Shown: positions 43,890-52,649 of the stretch, one piece after another | How the letters are laid out: each line of letters opens with the position of its first letter | How positions within the stretch are numbered: the first letter of the stretch is position 1 | NCBI RefSeq assembly: GCF_000758755.1 | Contig: NZ_JRMV01000281.1 | Span: 171,981-235,980 of the forward strand | Reading direction: 5' to 3' | Length of the DNA: 64,000 nucleotides | Source of the DNA: Actinomyces sp. S6-Spd3 | GTDB lineage: Bacteria; Actinomycetota; Actinomycetes; Actinomycetales; Actinomycetaceae | Made by a program: the position numbers and the translations under genes | The notes under the pieces: generated by a model | Seen by the model: only the letters and a program-made list of their open reading frames with translations | Databases searched by the model: none | Told to the model about the DNA's origin: nothing

Positions 43890-44729
43890 TTAGTTCAGTT
43901 TTTCTACAGTGATTGTCAGGGAAATTGTGTGCGATTGGCCCGGCTGGAGGAAAACCGCGTTGTGGCGGACATTACCCACCTCAACACACACGAAGTGTTT
44001 CCAATCCTCGTGGTGCATATCTGCAGCCTTTGCCTCGGCGGGATTCCACACGATGGTCGACGCCGAGTTCTCCTTCTCGATGACGATACGACGGCCAAAA
44101 CCCGGGTCAAGGATTGAAACGGTCCCCGCGAAATCGAAGATCGAGTCGACCCGTCCCTGAGTGAAGGTCACGTCGCCTTTTTGAACAGAGTGCTCATTTG
44201 TCACCGTGCACAGCTGTTCGGCTCCGTCCAGCCCCACAACGCTGATCTCGCGGACATCTGAGACGTTGAAGTAGGGGTGCAAGGCCTCGTCCACGTAGAA
44301 AGCTTCCTCATCGGCGTTCGTCATTGTGAGCGCCAGATGAAGATGCTCCCCGAAGGTGGCATGAAGCTGAGCAGTAAAACGATGCGGGAACTTCGCCATC
44401 TCCGTCTTTGTCGTCGGAGCATAGGTGAAGGAAAGAATCGCACTGTCATCAGTGCGTTCAACCAGTTCCCACGTTGCATTCCTTAAGAAGCCGTGATTCT
44501 GAGCCTCGGATCCGGGTGCTGCCAAAGAAGCAGTCGCAACGCCGAACCACGGTGCACAAATCGGGACGCCGCCTCGTGCAGGCGTCGATGCCCACGGAAG
44601 GGAACGCTCGGAGAGCCACAGTACCGGCTCGGTGCCCGCAGGAGTCCATTCAAGGAATTGAGCACCGGAATCTGAAAAACTTGCGTCGCAGCGGTCATTG
44701 CTGGCGCGATAGACACGTCGGTTTGCCAT
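43890..44729 (-). CDS. D-hexose-6-phosphate mutarotase (aldose 1-epimerase family)
   Basis: 279 aa from the ATG at 44729, chosen because TATCCT lies 6 nt upstream (leaderless); the frame is open to a GTG at 44759. YeaD-type motifs: ARGGVPICAPWFG, NHGFLRNATWEL with the catalytic His, VDEALHPYFNVSD with the second His and the C-terminal KHFVCVEVGNV with the catalytic Glu. Interconverts alpha and beta anomers of glucose-6-phosphate or related sugars. Convergent with the esterase gene. Confidence 0.9.
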   Translation of the reverse strand: MANRRVYRASNDRCDASFSDSGAQFLEWTPAGTEPVLWLSERSLPWASTPARGGVPICAPWFGVATASLAAPGSEAQNHGFLRNATWELVERTDDSAILSFTYAPTTKTEMAKFPHRFTAQLHATFGEHLHLALTMTNADEEAFYVDEALHPYFNVSDVREISVVGLDGAEQLCTVTNEHSVQKGDVTFTQGRVDSIFDFAGTVSILDPGFGRRIVIEKENSASTIVWNPAEAKAADMHHEDWKHFVCVEVGNVRHNAVFLQPGQSHTISLTITVEKLN

Positions 44730-44735
44730 TGGACA

Positions 44736-44741
44736 AGGATA
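44736..44741 (-). promoter_or_regulatory. -10 element of the mutarotase gene (leaderless)
   Basis: TATCCT on the minus strand, 6 nt (tgtcca) before the ATG at 44729; there is no Shine-Dalgarno sequence. Confidence 0.45.
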
Positions 44742-44842
44742 GCGCGAGTAACGCCTCACACATAGTCCCTCGGAGAAGGGAATTCTGAAAAAACGGCGAT
44801 AAGCTTTCTGTGGAAGCGAATCGGTAAGTAATAGGGAGTCTT

Positions 44843-46765
44843 ATGACCATCCGCGAAGATCTACGTAATGTCGCGATTGTTGCACACGTTGACCACGGCA
44901 AAACTACTCTGGTTGACGCCATGCTGTGGCAGTCAGGCGCATTCAATGAGCGCGATACGGTAGAAAAAACCGGCGAACGCGTCATGGACTCCGGTGATCT
45001 GGAACGCGAAAAAGGCATTACGATCTTGGCCAAGAACACCGCGGTTCACTACCGTGGTCCCGCCGCCCAGAAGCTGGGCCTCGAAGGCGGTGTGGTCATC
45101 AACGTGATCGATACTCCCGGGCACGCCGATTTCGGTGGCGAGGTTGAACGAGGCCTGTCCATGGTTGACGGCGTCGTTTTGTTGGTTGACTCTTCCGAAG
45201 GCCCGCTCCCGCAGACCCGCTTCGTCTTGCGTAAGGCTCTTCAAGCGCAACTTCCCGTCGTCATCGTCGTCAACAAGGTTGACCGCCCCGATGCCCGCAT
45301 CGAAGAGGTTGTCTCTGAAACGCAGGACCTTCTTCTTGCTCTGGCCGAAGATCTAATGAGCGAAGGCGTCGACGCAGATGTGGATTCCCTGCTCGACGTT
45401 CCGGTTGTTTACGCCTCGGCAAAGGCCGGAAAGTCCTCGCTCACCAACCCCGGTGACGGCAATATCCCCACCGAGGACCTCGAGCCCCTCTTCGAAACGA
45501 TTCTTCACCGCATCCCCGGTCCCGAGTACGAAGAAGACGCACCCCTTCAGGCTCATGTGACGAACCTGGACGCCTCTCCATTCTTGGGACGACTCGCGCT
45601 GCTGCGTATCCACAACGGAACATTGCGCAAGGGTGAAACCGTGGGACTTGCTCGCCACGATGGAAGCATTAAGCCCGTTCGCATCACCGAGTTGCTTCGA
45701 ACCGAAGGCCTCGAACGAATCCCGGCCGAAAGTGCCGAACCCGGCGATATCGTTGCAGTCGCAGGTATTGAAGACATCACCATCGGTGAGTCTCTGGTCG
45801 ATCTCGATGATCCGCGTCCTCTGCCGCTGATTACCGTTGATGATCCGGCAATCTCCATGACGATCGGAATTAACACTTCGCCCATGGCCGGCCGTGTCAA
45901 GGGAGCAAAGGTCACCGCACGCCAGGTGAAAGACCGCCTTGATCGCGAGCTCGTCGGTAACGTTTCGCTGCGCGTGCTTCCCACCGAGCGCCCCGATGCA
46001 TGGGAAGTCCAAGGGCGTGGTGAGCTTGCTTTGGCAATCTTGGTCGAGCAGATGCGCCGTGAAGGTTTCGAGCTGACCGTTGGTAAGCCTCAGGTCGTCA
46101 CCAAGACCATCGATGGCGTGCGCTCTGAACCGATGGAACGCATGACTATCGACATTCCCGAGGAATACCTGGGATCGGTCACTCAGCTCATGGCCCAGCG
46201 CAAGGGCCGCATGGAAACGATGGCGAACCACGGTTCGGGTTGGATCCGCTTGGAATTCATTGTTCCTGCTCGCGGTCTGATTGGTTTCCGTACGCGCTTC
46301 CTGACGGAAACTCGCGGAACGGGTATTGCTTCGTCTATCGCCGAAGGCTATGCACCCTGGCAGGGAGCGATCGAACAGCGCCTCACCGGTTCGCTTGTTG
46401 CAGACCGCGCGGGACAGGCAACGCCCTACGCTATGACAAACCTCCAAGAGCGCGGTTCTTTCATCGTTGAGCCCGGCTCAGAGGTCTACGAAGGCCAGGT
46501 TGTCGGCGAGAATCCCCGCGGTGAGGATATGGATGTCAATATCTGCCGCGAAAAGAAGCAGACGAATACGCGTAGCGCGACCGCTGATGTGTATGAGTCA
46601 CTGACGCCATCACGAAAGCTGACTTTGGAAGAATCCCTTGAGTTCGCCGCGAATGATGAATGCGTTGAGGTGACTCCCGAGGCCGTGCGCGTGCGCAAGG
46701 TCGTTCTGGATGCGCAGGAACGCTTCAAGATCGCTGCGCGTGAGCGTCGTCAGAACAAGGACTGA
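44843..46765 (+). CDS. typA: translational GTPase TypA/BipA
   Basis: 640 aa with ribosome-binding site agggag. G-domain motifs: P-loop AHVDHGKTT (about 15-23), switch I with the EKGITI block, G3 [14 protein letters not shown] and G4 NKVDRPD. EF-G-like domains III and V follow, and the BipA-specific C-terminal domain ([35 protein letters not shown]). TypA binds the ribosome and helps 50S assembly under stress or cold. Followed directly by a terminator. Divergent from the mutarotase gene. Confidence 0.97.
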   Translation: MTIREDLRNVAIVAHVDHGKTTLVDAMLWQSGAFNERDTVEKTGERVMDSGDLEREKGITILAKNTAVHYRGPAAQKLGLEGGVVINVIDTPGHADFGGEVERGLSMVDGVVLLVDSSEGPLPQTRFVLRKALQAQLPVVIVVNKVDRPDARIEEVVSETQDLLLALAEDLMSEGVDADVDSLLDVPVVYASAKAGKSSLTNPGDGNIPTEDLEPLFETILHRIPGPEYEEDAPLQAHVTNLDASPFLGRLALLRIHNGTLRKGETVGLARHDGSIKPVRITELLRTEGLERIPAESAEPGDIVAVAGIEDITIGESLVDLDDPRPLPLITVDDPAISMTIGINTSPMAGRVKGAKVTARQVKDRLDRELVGNVSLRVLPTERPDAWEVQGRGELALAILVEQMRREGFELTVGKPQVVTKTIDGVRSEPMERMTIDIPEEYLGSVTQLMAQRKGRMETMANHGSGWIRLEFIVPARGLIGFRTRFLTETRGTGIASSIAEGYAPWQGAIEQRLTGSLVADRAGQATPYAMTNLQERGSFIVEPGSEVYEGQVVGENPRGEDMDVNICREKKQTNTRSATADVYESLTPSRKLTLEESLEFAANDECVEVTPEAVRVRKVVLDAQERFKIAARERRQNKD

Positions 46766-46779
46766 TCAGCAAAAGGTTT

Positions 46780-46813
46780 GCCCCGCGCGAGAAATAGCTC
46801 GCGTGGGGCTTTT
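46780..46813 (+). terminator. Rho-independent terminator of typA
   Basis: 12-bp stem (46780-46791 with 46798-46809, one G-T pair), 6-nt loop and TTTT. It also lies just past the stop of the convergent gene ending at 46816. Confidence 0.88.
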
Positions 46814-46815
46814 CC

Positions 46816-47196
46816 TTAAATCTGCGGCGGGGGAGGGACCTGCTTGCCGGTCACCATGGTCCGCGCGTCTACCTTCACACGGCCTCGCCTGGTGTCAATC
46901 ACCACGTGGGTCGGTGCCTTTTCGAGCAAGATCCCAAGGGCGTCGTGGAGTCCATCTTCCAAGCGGTAGCGAACCACCACGCGCGAGCCGAGCTCAAGGC
47001 GCATCCAGGGTAAACGGGCGATCGCTGCCGCTAACTGATCGTTTCCCGCAGGAGCAGCGGTGGCCTCGGCGCTGGGGTCGCCTGGAATTGCGTGCGAATG
47101 GTGTGGCGTAATACCCGGGCTCGCCTCGCTGGGGGGAGCGCCTAAAATTTGCCCACTATCAGCTGAAAAGTGCTCGGGATTCGCGTCAGGTGTCAT
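46816..47196 (-). CDS. small protein with actinobacterial GNAT-associated beta-barrel domain
   Basis: 126 aa from the ATG at 47196; TATTAT lies 7 nt upstream and no Shine-Dalgarno sequence is present. The first 60 residues are Pro/Ala/His-rich and disordered. The conserved part is LGSRVVVRYRLEDGLHDALG followed by VVIDTRRGRVKVDARTMVTGKQVPP. This pattern resembles the N-terminal domain of actinobacterial GNAT acetyltransferases (VVVRYRLPDG ... DVLGxL ... VKVP ... VVAAKxVPP), here without the acetyltransferase. A small beta-barrel is likely. Function unknown. It is divergent from fdxA, whose promoter overlaps its own. Confidence 0.65.
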   Translation of the reverse strand: MTPDANPEHFSADSGQILGAPPSEASPGITPHHSHAIPGDPSAEATAAPAGNDQLAAAIARLPWMRLELGSRVVVRYRLEDGLHDALGILLEKAPTHVVIDTRRGRVKVDARTMVTGKQVPPPPQI

Positions 47197-47203
47197 GTTG
47201 GCG

Positions 47204-47213
47204 ATAATAGAAT
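47204..47213. promoter_or_regulatory. overlapping divergent -10 elements (gene at 47196 and fdxA)
   Basis: On the minus strand TATTAT (47204-47209) is 7 nt before the ATG at 47196; on the plus strand TAGAAT (47208-47213) is 35 nt before fdxA. The two -10 elements share two bases, so RNA polymerase can occupy only one at a time. Confidence 0.5.
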
Positions 47214-47248
47214 GAACTGTTTGTCGGACCCAGTCCAAGGAGGAATAC

Positions 47249-47581
47249 ATGACGTACGTCATTGCCCAGCCCTGTGTTGACGTCAAGGACCGGGCATGCG
47301 TTGATGAGTGTCCCGTCGATTGCATTTACGAGGGGGAGCGCACCTTGTACATCCACCCCGATGAGTGCGTGGATTGTGGCGCCTGTGAGCCGGTGTGCCC
47401 GACCGAGGCAATTTTCTACGAGGACGACCTGCCCGGCGAATGGTCTGACTACTTGCAGGCAAATGCTGACTTCTTCGTCGACCTGGGTTCTCCCGGCGGT
47501 GCACAGAAGACAGGTCCTCAGTCCTTCGATGTCCCGTGGATTAGTGCCCTTCCTCCGCAAAACGAGGACTGGGACAAATAA
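47249..47581 (+). CDS. fdxA: seven-iron ferredoxin
   Basis: 110 aa, ribosome-binding site aaggagg. Cysteines at 9, 17, 21, 25, 40, 43, 46 and 50: C-x7-C-x3-CP and C-x2-C-x2-C-x3-CP. This is the pattern of [3Fe-4S][4Fe-4S] ferredoxins of the FdxA/FdxC group, with the 3Fe cluster held by Cys9, Cys17 and Cys50. Low-potential electron carrier in the cytoplasm. Its TAA is immediately followed by the dapC ATG, the conserved fdxC-dapC arrangement of actinobacteria (Rv1177-Rv1178). Confidence 0.96.
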   Translation: MTYVIAQPCVDVKDRACVDECPVDCIYEGERTLYIHPDECVDCGACEPVCPTEAIFYEDDLPGEWSDYLQANADFFVDLGSPGGAQKTGPQSFDVPWISALPPQNEDWDK

Positions 47582-48721
47582 ATGAGTCGTCTTCCGCGTC
47601 CGCTTGATCTTCCCGACTTTCCTTGGGATAAGCTCGCGCCCTACCGCAAACGTGCGAATGAGCATGCCGATGGAGTGTGTGACCTCTCTATCGGCACGCC
47701 GGTCGATCCAACGCCCGAGCTCATCCAAGATGCCCTTAAAGACAGCTCGGACGCTCCGGGCTATCCGACGGTGATCGGAAGCGTCGAGCTTCGCCGTGCA
47801 ATCCTCGCTTGGGGCAAGCGTCGCAATATGGTGGACGTGGGAGTGACAGGAGTTCTTCCCTCAATCGGATCGAAGGAAGCTGTCGCGTGGCTGCCATTCC
47901 TTCTGGGCGTGCGCCCTGGCGACACTGTCCTTTTCCCGCGGGCCTCGTATCCGACCTACGACATCAGTGCTCGTTTGGTAGGCGCCACTGCCATTCCGGT
48001 GGATCCCACGCACCCGGATTCTTGGCCGCAGGCACAGCTTGTCTGGCTTAATTCCCCGGGGAATCCTGATGGGCACGTTCTTTCACTTGAGCAGCTTCGA
48101 GCAGTTGTTCGGTGGGCGCGAAGCAACGATGCCATCGTCATTTCGGACGAGTGCTACGCGGCCTTGGCGTGGGAAGAACCCTATGTGAGTCACGGCGTTC
48201 CCTCGCTCTTGGATGAGCGTGTGTGCGATGGGGACTCCAGTTCTTTGATTGTGCTGTATTCCCTGTCGAAGCAATCGAATGTGGCCGGATACCGAGCCGC
48301 ATTGATGTATGGGGATCCGAAGCTTTTGGCTCCCGTGATTGAGGTTCGCAAGCATGCCGGAATGATGGTGCCCGCGCCTGTCCAAGCGGCGATGCAGTGT
48401 GCTTTGGGGGATACCGAGCATGTCCAGGCGCAGCGTGAGATTTATGCGCGCCGCCGAGCCCAGCTTGTCGACGCGGTCGCGGCTACCGGTTTGGAGCGTG
48501 ACAGCGACTCCGCTGCGGGCCTGTACCTGTGGGTGCGCGACCCGCGTGGCGTGATGAACTCTTGGGACCTCGTTGGTGCTTTTGCCGAGCGCGGCATTGT
48601 TGTCGCCCCCGGCGACTTTTACGGCGAGGCCGGGGTGGGCTTTGTGCGCATCGCGCTGACCGCGAGCGATGAACGTATTGCGGCGGCTTGCCAGCGCCTG
48701 GTCGCGGAGCCGGTTGTTTAG
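47582..48721 (+). CDS. dapC: succinyldiaminopimelate transaminase
   Basis: 379 aa, class I/II PLP aminotransferase. Features: DLSIGTPVDPTPELIQDAL, GSKEAVAWLPFLL, LVWLNSPGNPDGHV (substrate loop with the conserved Asn), VISDECYAAL (Asp binding the PLP nitrogen) and YSLSKQSNVAGYRAAL with the Schiff-base Lys. It produces N-succinyl-LL-diaminopimelate for lysine and peptidoglycan synthesis. The DapC assignment, rather than another aminotransferase, rests on its fusion-like position behind fdxA. It ends one base before convergent maf. Confidence 0.93.
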   Translation: MSRLPRPLDLPDFPWDKLAPYRKRANEHADGVCDLSIGTPVDPTPELIQDALKDSSDAPGYPTVIGSVELRRAILAWGKRRNMVDVGVTGVLPSIGSKEAVAWLPFLLGVRPGDTVLFPRASYPTYDISARLVGATAIPVDPTHPDSWPQAQLVWLNSPGNPDGHVLSLEQLRAVVRWARSNDAIVISDECYAALAWEEPYVSHGVPSLLDERVCDGDSSSLIVLYSLSKQSNVAGYRAALMYGDPKLLAPVIEVRKHAGMMVPAPVQAAMQCALGDTEHVQAQREIYARRRAQLVDAVAATGLERDSDSAAGLYLWVRDPRGVMNSWDLVGAFAERGIVVAPGDFYGEAGVGFVRIALTASDERIAAACQRLVAEPVV

Positions 48722-48722
48722 A

Positions 48723-49415
48723 CTAGTTCGAGGCCTGTGGGTTCCAGTGCTCCCATAGATCGGTCCATTTGAGGCCCAAGTCCGCCATCATGGTGCGCAC
48801 GAGCGGGATTGAAATACCGATAACGTTGTGGTGGTCGCCGTGGATTTCTTCGATGAAGGCTCCGCCGAGGCCGTCGATCGTGAAAGATCCGGCGACTTCT
48901 AGAGGTTCACCTGAGGCAACGTATGCGGCTGCTTCTTCTTCGCTAATCGCCCCGAAACAGATCTTGGTTGAGCAACTGTGAGCACTATTTGCAAGGATCT
49001 CCCACCCTGCAGTGTTTTCACGTAGGTGGACCAGGTAGTGTCCGCTCCACAGGGTTGCTTGGGACATCGACAGTTCTTTGACTCTTGTCAATGCAGTTTG
49101 AGAATCGTGGGGTTTGCCCAGCAGTTTGCCTCCGGATTCCAGCATTGAGTCACAAGCGACCAGGACGCATTCTCGCGGGAGCTTGCCTGCTTCGGGAACG
49201 TTAATCCTTCCCTCCACGATTGCCGAGGCTACGCAGTGGCCTTTCGCTGTGGCTAGGGCGCGCACTTTCTCTTCGGCGCTGGCGTAGGGGATAGCCTCGA
49301 GGACTGCATCTTCGTCGACCTCGGAGACGCAGACGATGGGATCGATACCGGCTTCTCGAAGAATTCGGAGTCTGGCGGGGGATTGTGAGGCTAAGACAAA
49401 CTGCATACTCAGCAT
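48723..49415 (-). CDS. maf: Maf family nucleotide pyrophosphatase
   Basis: 230 aa from the ATG at 49415 (the ATG at 49406 is the alternative; both have weak ribosome-binding sites). Canonical Maf start FVLASQSPARLRILREAGI with the SxSxxR phosphate loop, the EKVRALA helix, VACDSMLESGGKLLGKP with the catalytic Asp, and VAGSFTIDGLGGAFIEEIHGDHHNVIGI. Hydrolyses dTTP/UTP or modified nucleotides, preventing their incorporation. Convergent with dapC and divergent from the cyclase. Confidence 0.93.
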   Translation of the reverse strand: MLSMQFVLASQSPARLRILREAGIDPIVCVSEVDEDAVLEAIPYASAEEKVRALATAKGHCVASAIVEGRINVPEAGKLPRECVLVACDSMLESGGKLLGKPHDSQTALTRVKELSMSQATLWSGHYLVHLRENTAGWEILANSAHSCSTKICFGAISEEEAAAYVASGEPLEVAGSFTIDGLGGAFIEEIHGDHHNVIGISIPLVRTMMADLGLKWTDLWEHWNPQASN

Positions 49416-49445
49416 TTTCTCGTGCAGGAGGAGGTTTTCTTCACT

Positions 49446-49451
49446 AGAATA
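49446..49451 (+). promoter_or_regulatory. -10 element of the adenylate cyclase gene
   Basis: TAGAAT at 49446-49451, about 33 nt before the GTG start at 49484, with ribosome-binding site ggaggaa at 49474-49480. Confidence 0.4.
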
Positions 49452-49483
49452 ATGTGCGTTAGACCACACCTGTGGAGGAAGAT

Positions 49484-50506
49484 GTGAAGGACGACGTAGG
49501 AAACACTCGCGATTTTTCGACCGTGCATACCAACACATCTTCGCTTTTGGGTGGCCCGCAAACGCTCACGATTGAAGACGTTGCCTCCATGGCGGGCGTG
49601 ACTATTGAGGAAGTGCGGGATTTTTGGGTCGCAATGGGCTTCCCCTCCCCGCGAAGCGAAGAAAAAGTCTTCACCGAAAATGATGCGAAGCTCTTCCTTC
49701 AATGGTCGAGATTCATGGCTTCAGGTGCGATTGATACTGCAACGGCGCGTTCTCTTCTTCGGGCGAACTCTCACCTGGCCGATCGCCTTGGCCTGTGGCA
49801 GGTTGAAGCGCTTGTTGAAGATACGATGCGTCGCTTTGGCCTCGATGATACGGCTGCGCGCATGTATGTCCTCGACCATATCCGAGAGCGCGTTGACGTC
49901 CTTGAAGACGTCTTGCGTCACTCATGGCGACGTCAGTTGGATGCTCTTCTTAAACGAATGGATCATGAAATTTCGACTCGCGGCCATGAGGGCTTACAGC
50001 CTCGTTTTCCTCTCAATCGTTCCTTGGGCTTCGTCGATATGGTCTCCTACACGTCTTCGTCGGCAATTTTGGGTGGAAAACTAGTCGATCTCATCGGCCG
50101 CTTTGAGCAATTGTCCAGAGATGCTGTTACTGATGCCGGTGGGCGCGTCGTCAAGATGATCGGCGATGCGGTCATGTACATCGCAGATGACTTGGAGACG
50201 GGGCTTAGAGTAGCCGTGTCTTTGATTGAGCAGCTTGGAGCGGATGATCAGATGCTTCCCGTGCGTGCGTCATTCGTACGCGGCGATGTGTTTTCTCGTT
50301 CGGGCGATGTTTTTGGGCCGACGGTGAACCTGGCGTCTCGATTGGTGGATATTGCTCCTGTTGGCAAAATCTTGATGGATCCCACAACTGCGGCCGCAAT
50401 CGCTGCGGGTAAAGCGGGAATGGAATACGACGTTGAAGAGTTCCCAAGTGCAACGCTGCGGGGTTTTGGAACGATTTCCCCCTATTTGCTGACATATCGT
50501 CGCTAA
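49484..50506 (+). CDS. class III adenylate cyclase with N-terminal regulatory domain
   Basis: 340 aa from the GTG at 49484 (ribosome-binding site ggaggaa 5 nt upstream; GTG 49472 is in frame). Soluble. Residues about 25-165 resemble the adenylate cyclase regulatory domain (LTIEDVASMAGVTIEEVRDFW, a MerR-like helical fold as in mycobacterial Rv1264). The catalytic domain (about 170-335) has the metal Asp185 in GFVDMVSYT, the substrate Lys and second metal Asp in VVKMIGDAVMY, a substrate Asp in SGDVFGPTVN, and the transition-state Asn and Arg in VNLASRL. All key residues for ATP cyclisation are present, so it should make cAMP as a homodimer. Rv1264 responds to pH; whether this one does is unknown. 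Confidence 0.9.
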   Translation: MKDDVGNTRDFSTVHTNTSSLLGGPQTLTIEDVASMAGVTIEEVRDFWVAMGFPSPRSEEKVFTENDAKLFLQWSRFMASGAIDTATARSLLRANSHLADRLGLWQVEALVEDTMRRFGLDDTAARMYVLDHIRERVDVLEDVLRHSWRRQLDALLKRMDHEISTRGHEGLQPRFPLNRSLGFVDMVSYTSSSAILGGKLVDLIGRFEQLSRDAVTDAGGRVVKMIGDAVMYIADDLETGLRVAVSLIEQLGADDQMLPVRASFVRGDVFSRSGDVFGPTVNLASRLVDIAPVGKILMDPTTAAAIAAGKAGMEYDVEEFPSATLRGFGTISPYLLTYRR

Positions 50507-50590
50507 GACGCTCTCTTAAGGTGTTTTACCTGATCTTGTGATTTCATCCCATTTTGGTCAAGAAATCTACAAGAAATACCTGAAATCCGG

Positions 50591-50596
50591 TATGCT
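50591..50596 (+). promoter_or_regulatory. -10 element of the response-regulator gene (leaderless)
   Basis: TATGCT at 50591-50596, 6 nt (attacc) before the GTG start at 50603, with no Shine-Dalgarno sequence. Confidence 0.5.
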
Positions 50597-50602
50597 ATTA
50601 CC

Positions 50603-51283
50603 GTGACTACAGTGCTTCTCGTTGAAGATGACCCGGCTATCGCTGGCCCCTTGACTCGTGCTCTCGCGCGAGAGACCTACGATGTGCGTGCGCACGATCA
50701 TGGCCGGAGTGCACTTGAAGATCTTGATGGCATTGACTTGGTTGTTCTTGACCTGGGATTGCCCGATATGGATGGTTTGGACGTCGCTAGGGAGATCCGT
50801 TCTTCCGGCAGTGCTGTTCCGATCCTGATTCTGACTGCCCGTGCAGACGAGGTGGACATGGTTGTCGGCCTCGATGCTGGAGCTGACGACTACGTGACGA
50901 AGCCTTTCCGCCTTGCAGAATTGCTGGCTCGCGTGCGCGCTCTCCTTCGCCGCGGTGGTGGAGAAGTTGCTGACGGTGATCTCGTTGTCCAGGACGTTCG
51001 CATTGATGTAGCAGCGCATCGCGCATACGTCAGCGGTGTTGAGCTCTCTCTTACCGCAAAAGAATTTGAACTTCTGCGCGTTTTGGTGCGTGAAGCCGGA
51101 AACGTTGTGCCCCGCGATACTCTCATGCGCGAAGTGTGGGGGAATGGTCTGAGCGGCTCAACCAAGACCCTCGACATGCACGTCTCGTGGCTGCGTCGCA
51201 AGCTCGGAGATGACGCTGCATCACCGCGCTATATCACAACCGTTCGTGGAATGGGTTTCCGCTTCGAAAAGCCTTCCGCCTAG
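50603..51283 (+). CDS. OmpR/PhoB-type response regulator
   Basis: 226 aa from a GTG. Receiver domain with Asp9/Asp10 (VEDD), phospho-acceptor Asp50 (VVLDLGLPDMDG) and Lys99 (DDYVTKPF); C-terminal winged-helix domain with VELSLTAKEFELLRVLV and SWLRRKLGDDA...YITTVRGMGFRFE. Forms a two-component system with the kinase encoded 21 nt downstream. Leaderless start. In actinobacteria such pairs often control envelope stress genes, but the target cannot be inferred here. Confidence 0.95.
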   Translation: MTTVLLVEDDPAIAGPLTRALARETYDVRAHDHGRSALEDLDGIDLVVLDLGLPDMDGLDVAREIRSSGSAVPILILTARADEVDMVVGLDAGADDYVTKPFRLAELLARVRALLRRGGGEVADGDLVVQDVRIDVAAHRAYVSGVELSLTAKEFELLRVLVREAGNVVPRDTLMREVWGNGLSGSTKTLDMHVSWLRRKLGDDAASPRYITTVRGMGFRFEKPSA

Positions 51284-51304
51284 ATCAAGATTTAAGGGCT
51301 CGCT

Positions 51305-52630
51305 ATGCGTAAACGCGCTGCGCGAATGATTGTCACCGCAGTTGCGGTTGTGGCACTGCTGCTGGGAGTTCCCGGCGCGATCGCCTCGTCGATCTTGGTC
51401 TGGAATGCGCAGACGAGTGCATTGGATGCTCGTGTTCAGACTGTTCAAAGCGCCCTCGATCGGCGCATGGCAAGCAGCGGATTATCCGAAAGCTATGCGC
51501 GTGCTTGGGCACAAACACTGGTGACAGGTGGCGGCCCCACCTATGTGGAAGTGACTCTGCCTCAAACTCCCACTCCCATCACAGTCGGCCAGCCTCTGCG
51601 AGGACTCACGATTTCTCGCACTGCGTGGTCAGCCAATGGAGTGCGCGTCTCCATCACTGTTTCAGCGCGAGACGCGATCCGGGGAATTGCTCAAGTCGCC
51701 GGGCTCTTTTCCTTAGGAATCGTTGTCTCCTTGGCAGTTGGATGGGCCTTGGCCTCGCGTTTTTCACGGCGCCTATCCGCTCCGTTGATCTACCTGTCTG
51801 CACAGGCAGAACAAATCGGATCAGGTCAGGTCCGTGCGCGCGTCAAACCTTCAGGGATCGAGGAAATCGACCTCGTCCAAGAAGAACTTCAGCGCACCGG
51901 CGAAAAAATGGCGCGAAGGCTCGCAGCTGAGCGCCAGCTAGCTGCAGACGCCTCGCACCAACTGCGTACTCCACTGACGGCACTGTCCATGCGCCTCGAA
52001 GAAATCGAAATGATTTCAACGGAAGAAGAAGTCCAAGAAGAAGCCCGTTCCTGCCTCGAGCAGATTGAACGACTAACCACCGTCGTCACCGAGCTGCTGG
52101 ATACGAACAAGCGCCAATCCGCGGCAACAGAGGCAATCGATGTCCTCGAGGTCTTCAATACCCAGCGTGAAGAATGGGAAGAAGCCTTCGAGAAAGCCGG
52201 TCGAGTTCTACGATTCACCGACGAAGCCGGTACTCCGATTTTGGCCGATGAAGCAAAGATCGCTCAGGTTTTGGCAACTCTGATCGAAAACTCCCTGCGA
52301 TACGGCGCTGGAACAACGTGGGTTCATGCGCGCAATAGCGCAAATAATCGCGGAGTCGTCATCGAAGTCTCAGACGAAGGAGAAGGAGTCGAGGCCGACT
52401 TGGCCCCGCATATTTTCGAAAATGGCGTCTCCGGACACGGATCGAGCGGTATTGGACTAGCTCTGGCAAAGGACCTGATCGAAACGATGGGCGGGCGCAT
52501 TGAACTTTCGCGCACTGTCCCGCCACTTTTCACTGTCTCATTAGCTGCGATTCCTGCAACCTATGATCCCGGGCGCATCATGCCCGAAGGCGCTCTCGTT
52601 TCCATGGGGCGACGCTCGCGACGCTTTTAA
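51305..52630 (+). CDS. sensor histidine kinase
   Basis: 441 aa, ribosome-binding site aaggg. Two membrane helices (about 10-30 and 130-150) flank a 100-residue extracytoplasmic sensor region. HAMP (about 150-205) is followed by HisKA with the phosphoacceptor His near 218 in ADASHQLRTPLTAL and HATPase_c with LIENSLRYGAGT (N box), VSDEGEGV (G1), GHGSSGIGLALAKDLIETMG (G2). It partners the preceding response regulator. The short sensor domain has no recognised ligand-binding fold. Confidence 0.95.
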   Translation: MRKRAARMIVTAVAVVALLLGVPGAIASSILVWNAQTSALDARVQTVQSALDRRMASSGLSESYARAWAQTLVTGGGPTYVEVTLPQTPTPITVGQPLRGLTISRTAWSANGVRVSITVSARDAIRGIAQVAGLFSLGIVVSLAVGWALASRFSRRLSAPLIYLSAQAEQIGSGQVRARVKPSGIEEIDLVQEELQRTGEKMARRLAAERQLAADASHQLRTPLTALSMRLEEIEMISTEEEVQEEARSCLEQIERLTTVVTELLDTNKRQSAATEAIDVLEVFNTQREEWEEAFEKAGRVLRFTDEAGTPILADEAKIAQVLATLIENSLRYGAGTTWVHARNSANNRGVVIEVSDEGEGVEADLAPHIFENGVSGHGSSGIGLALAKDLIETMGGRIELSRTVPPLFTVSLAAIPATYDPGRIMPEGALVSMGRRSRRF

Positions 52631-52636
52631 TTGCCG

Positions 52637-52642
52637 TACACT
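52637..52642 (+). promoter_or_regulatory. -10 element of galE (leaderless)
   Basis: TACACT at 52637-52642, 7 nt (gaacaac) before the galE ATG at 52650. It lies just behind the kinase stop, giving galE its own promoter. Confidence 0.45.
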
Positions 52643-52649
52643 GAACAAC

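Noticed and set aside
45353-46447. 364-aa open frame antisense to typA
   Set aside because: Same shadow effect; typA is unmistakable on the other strand.
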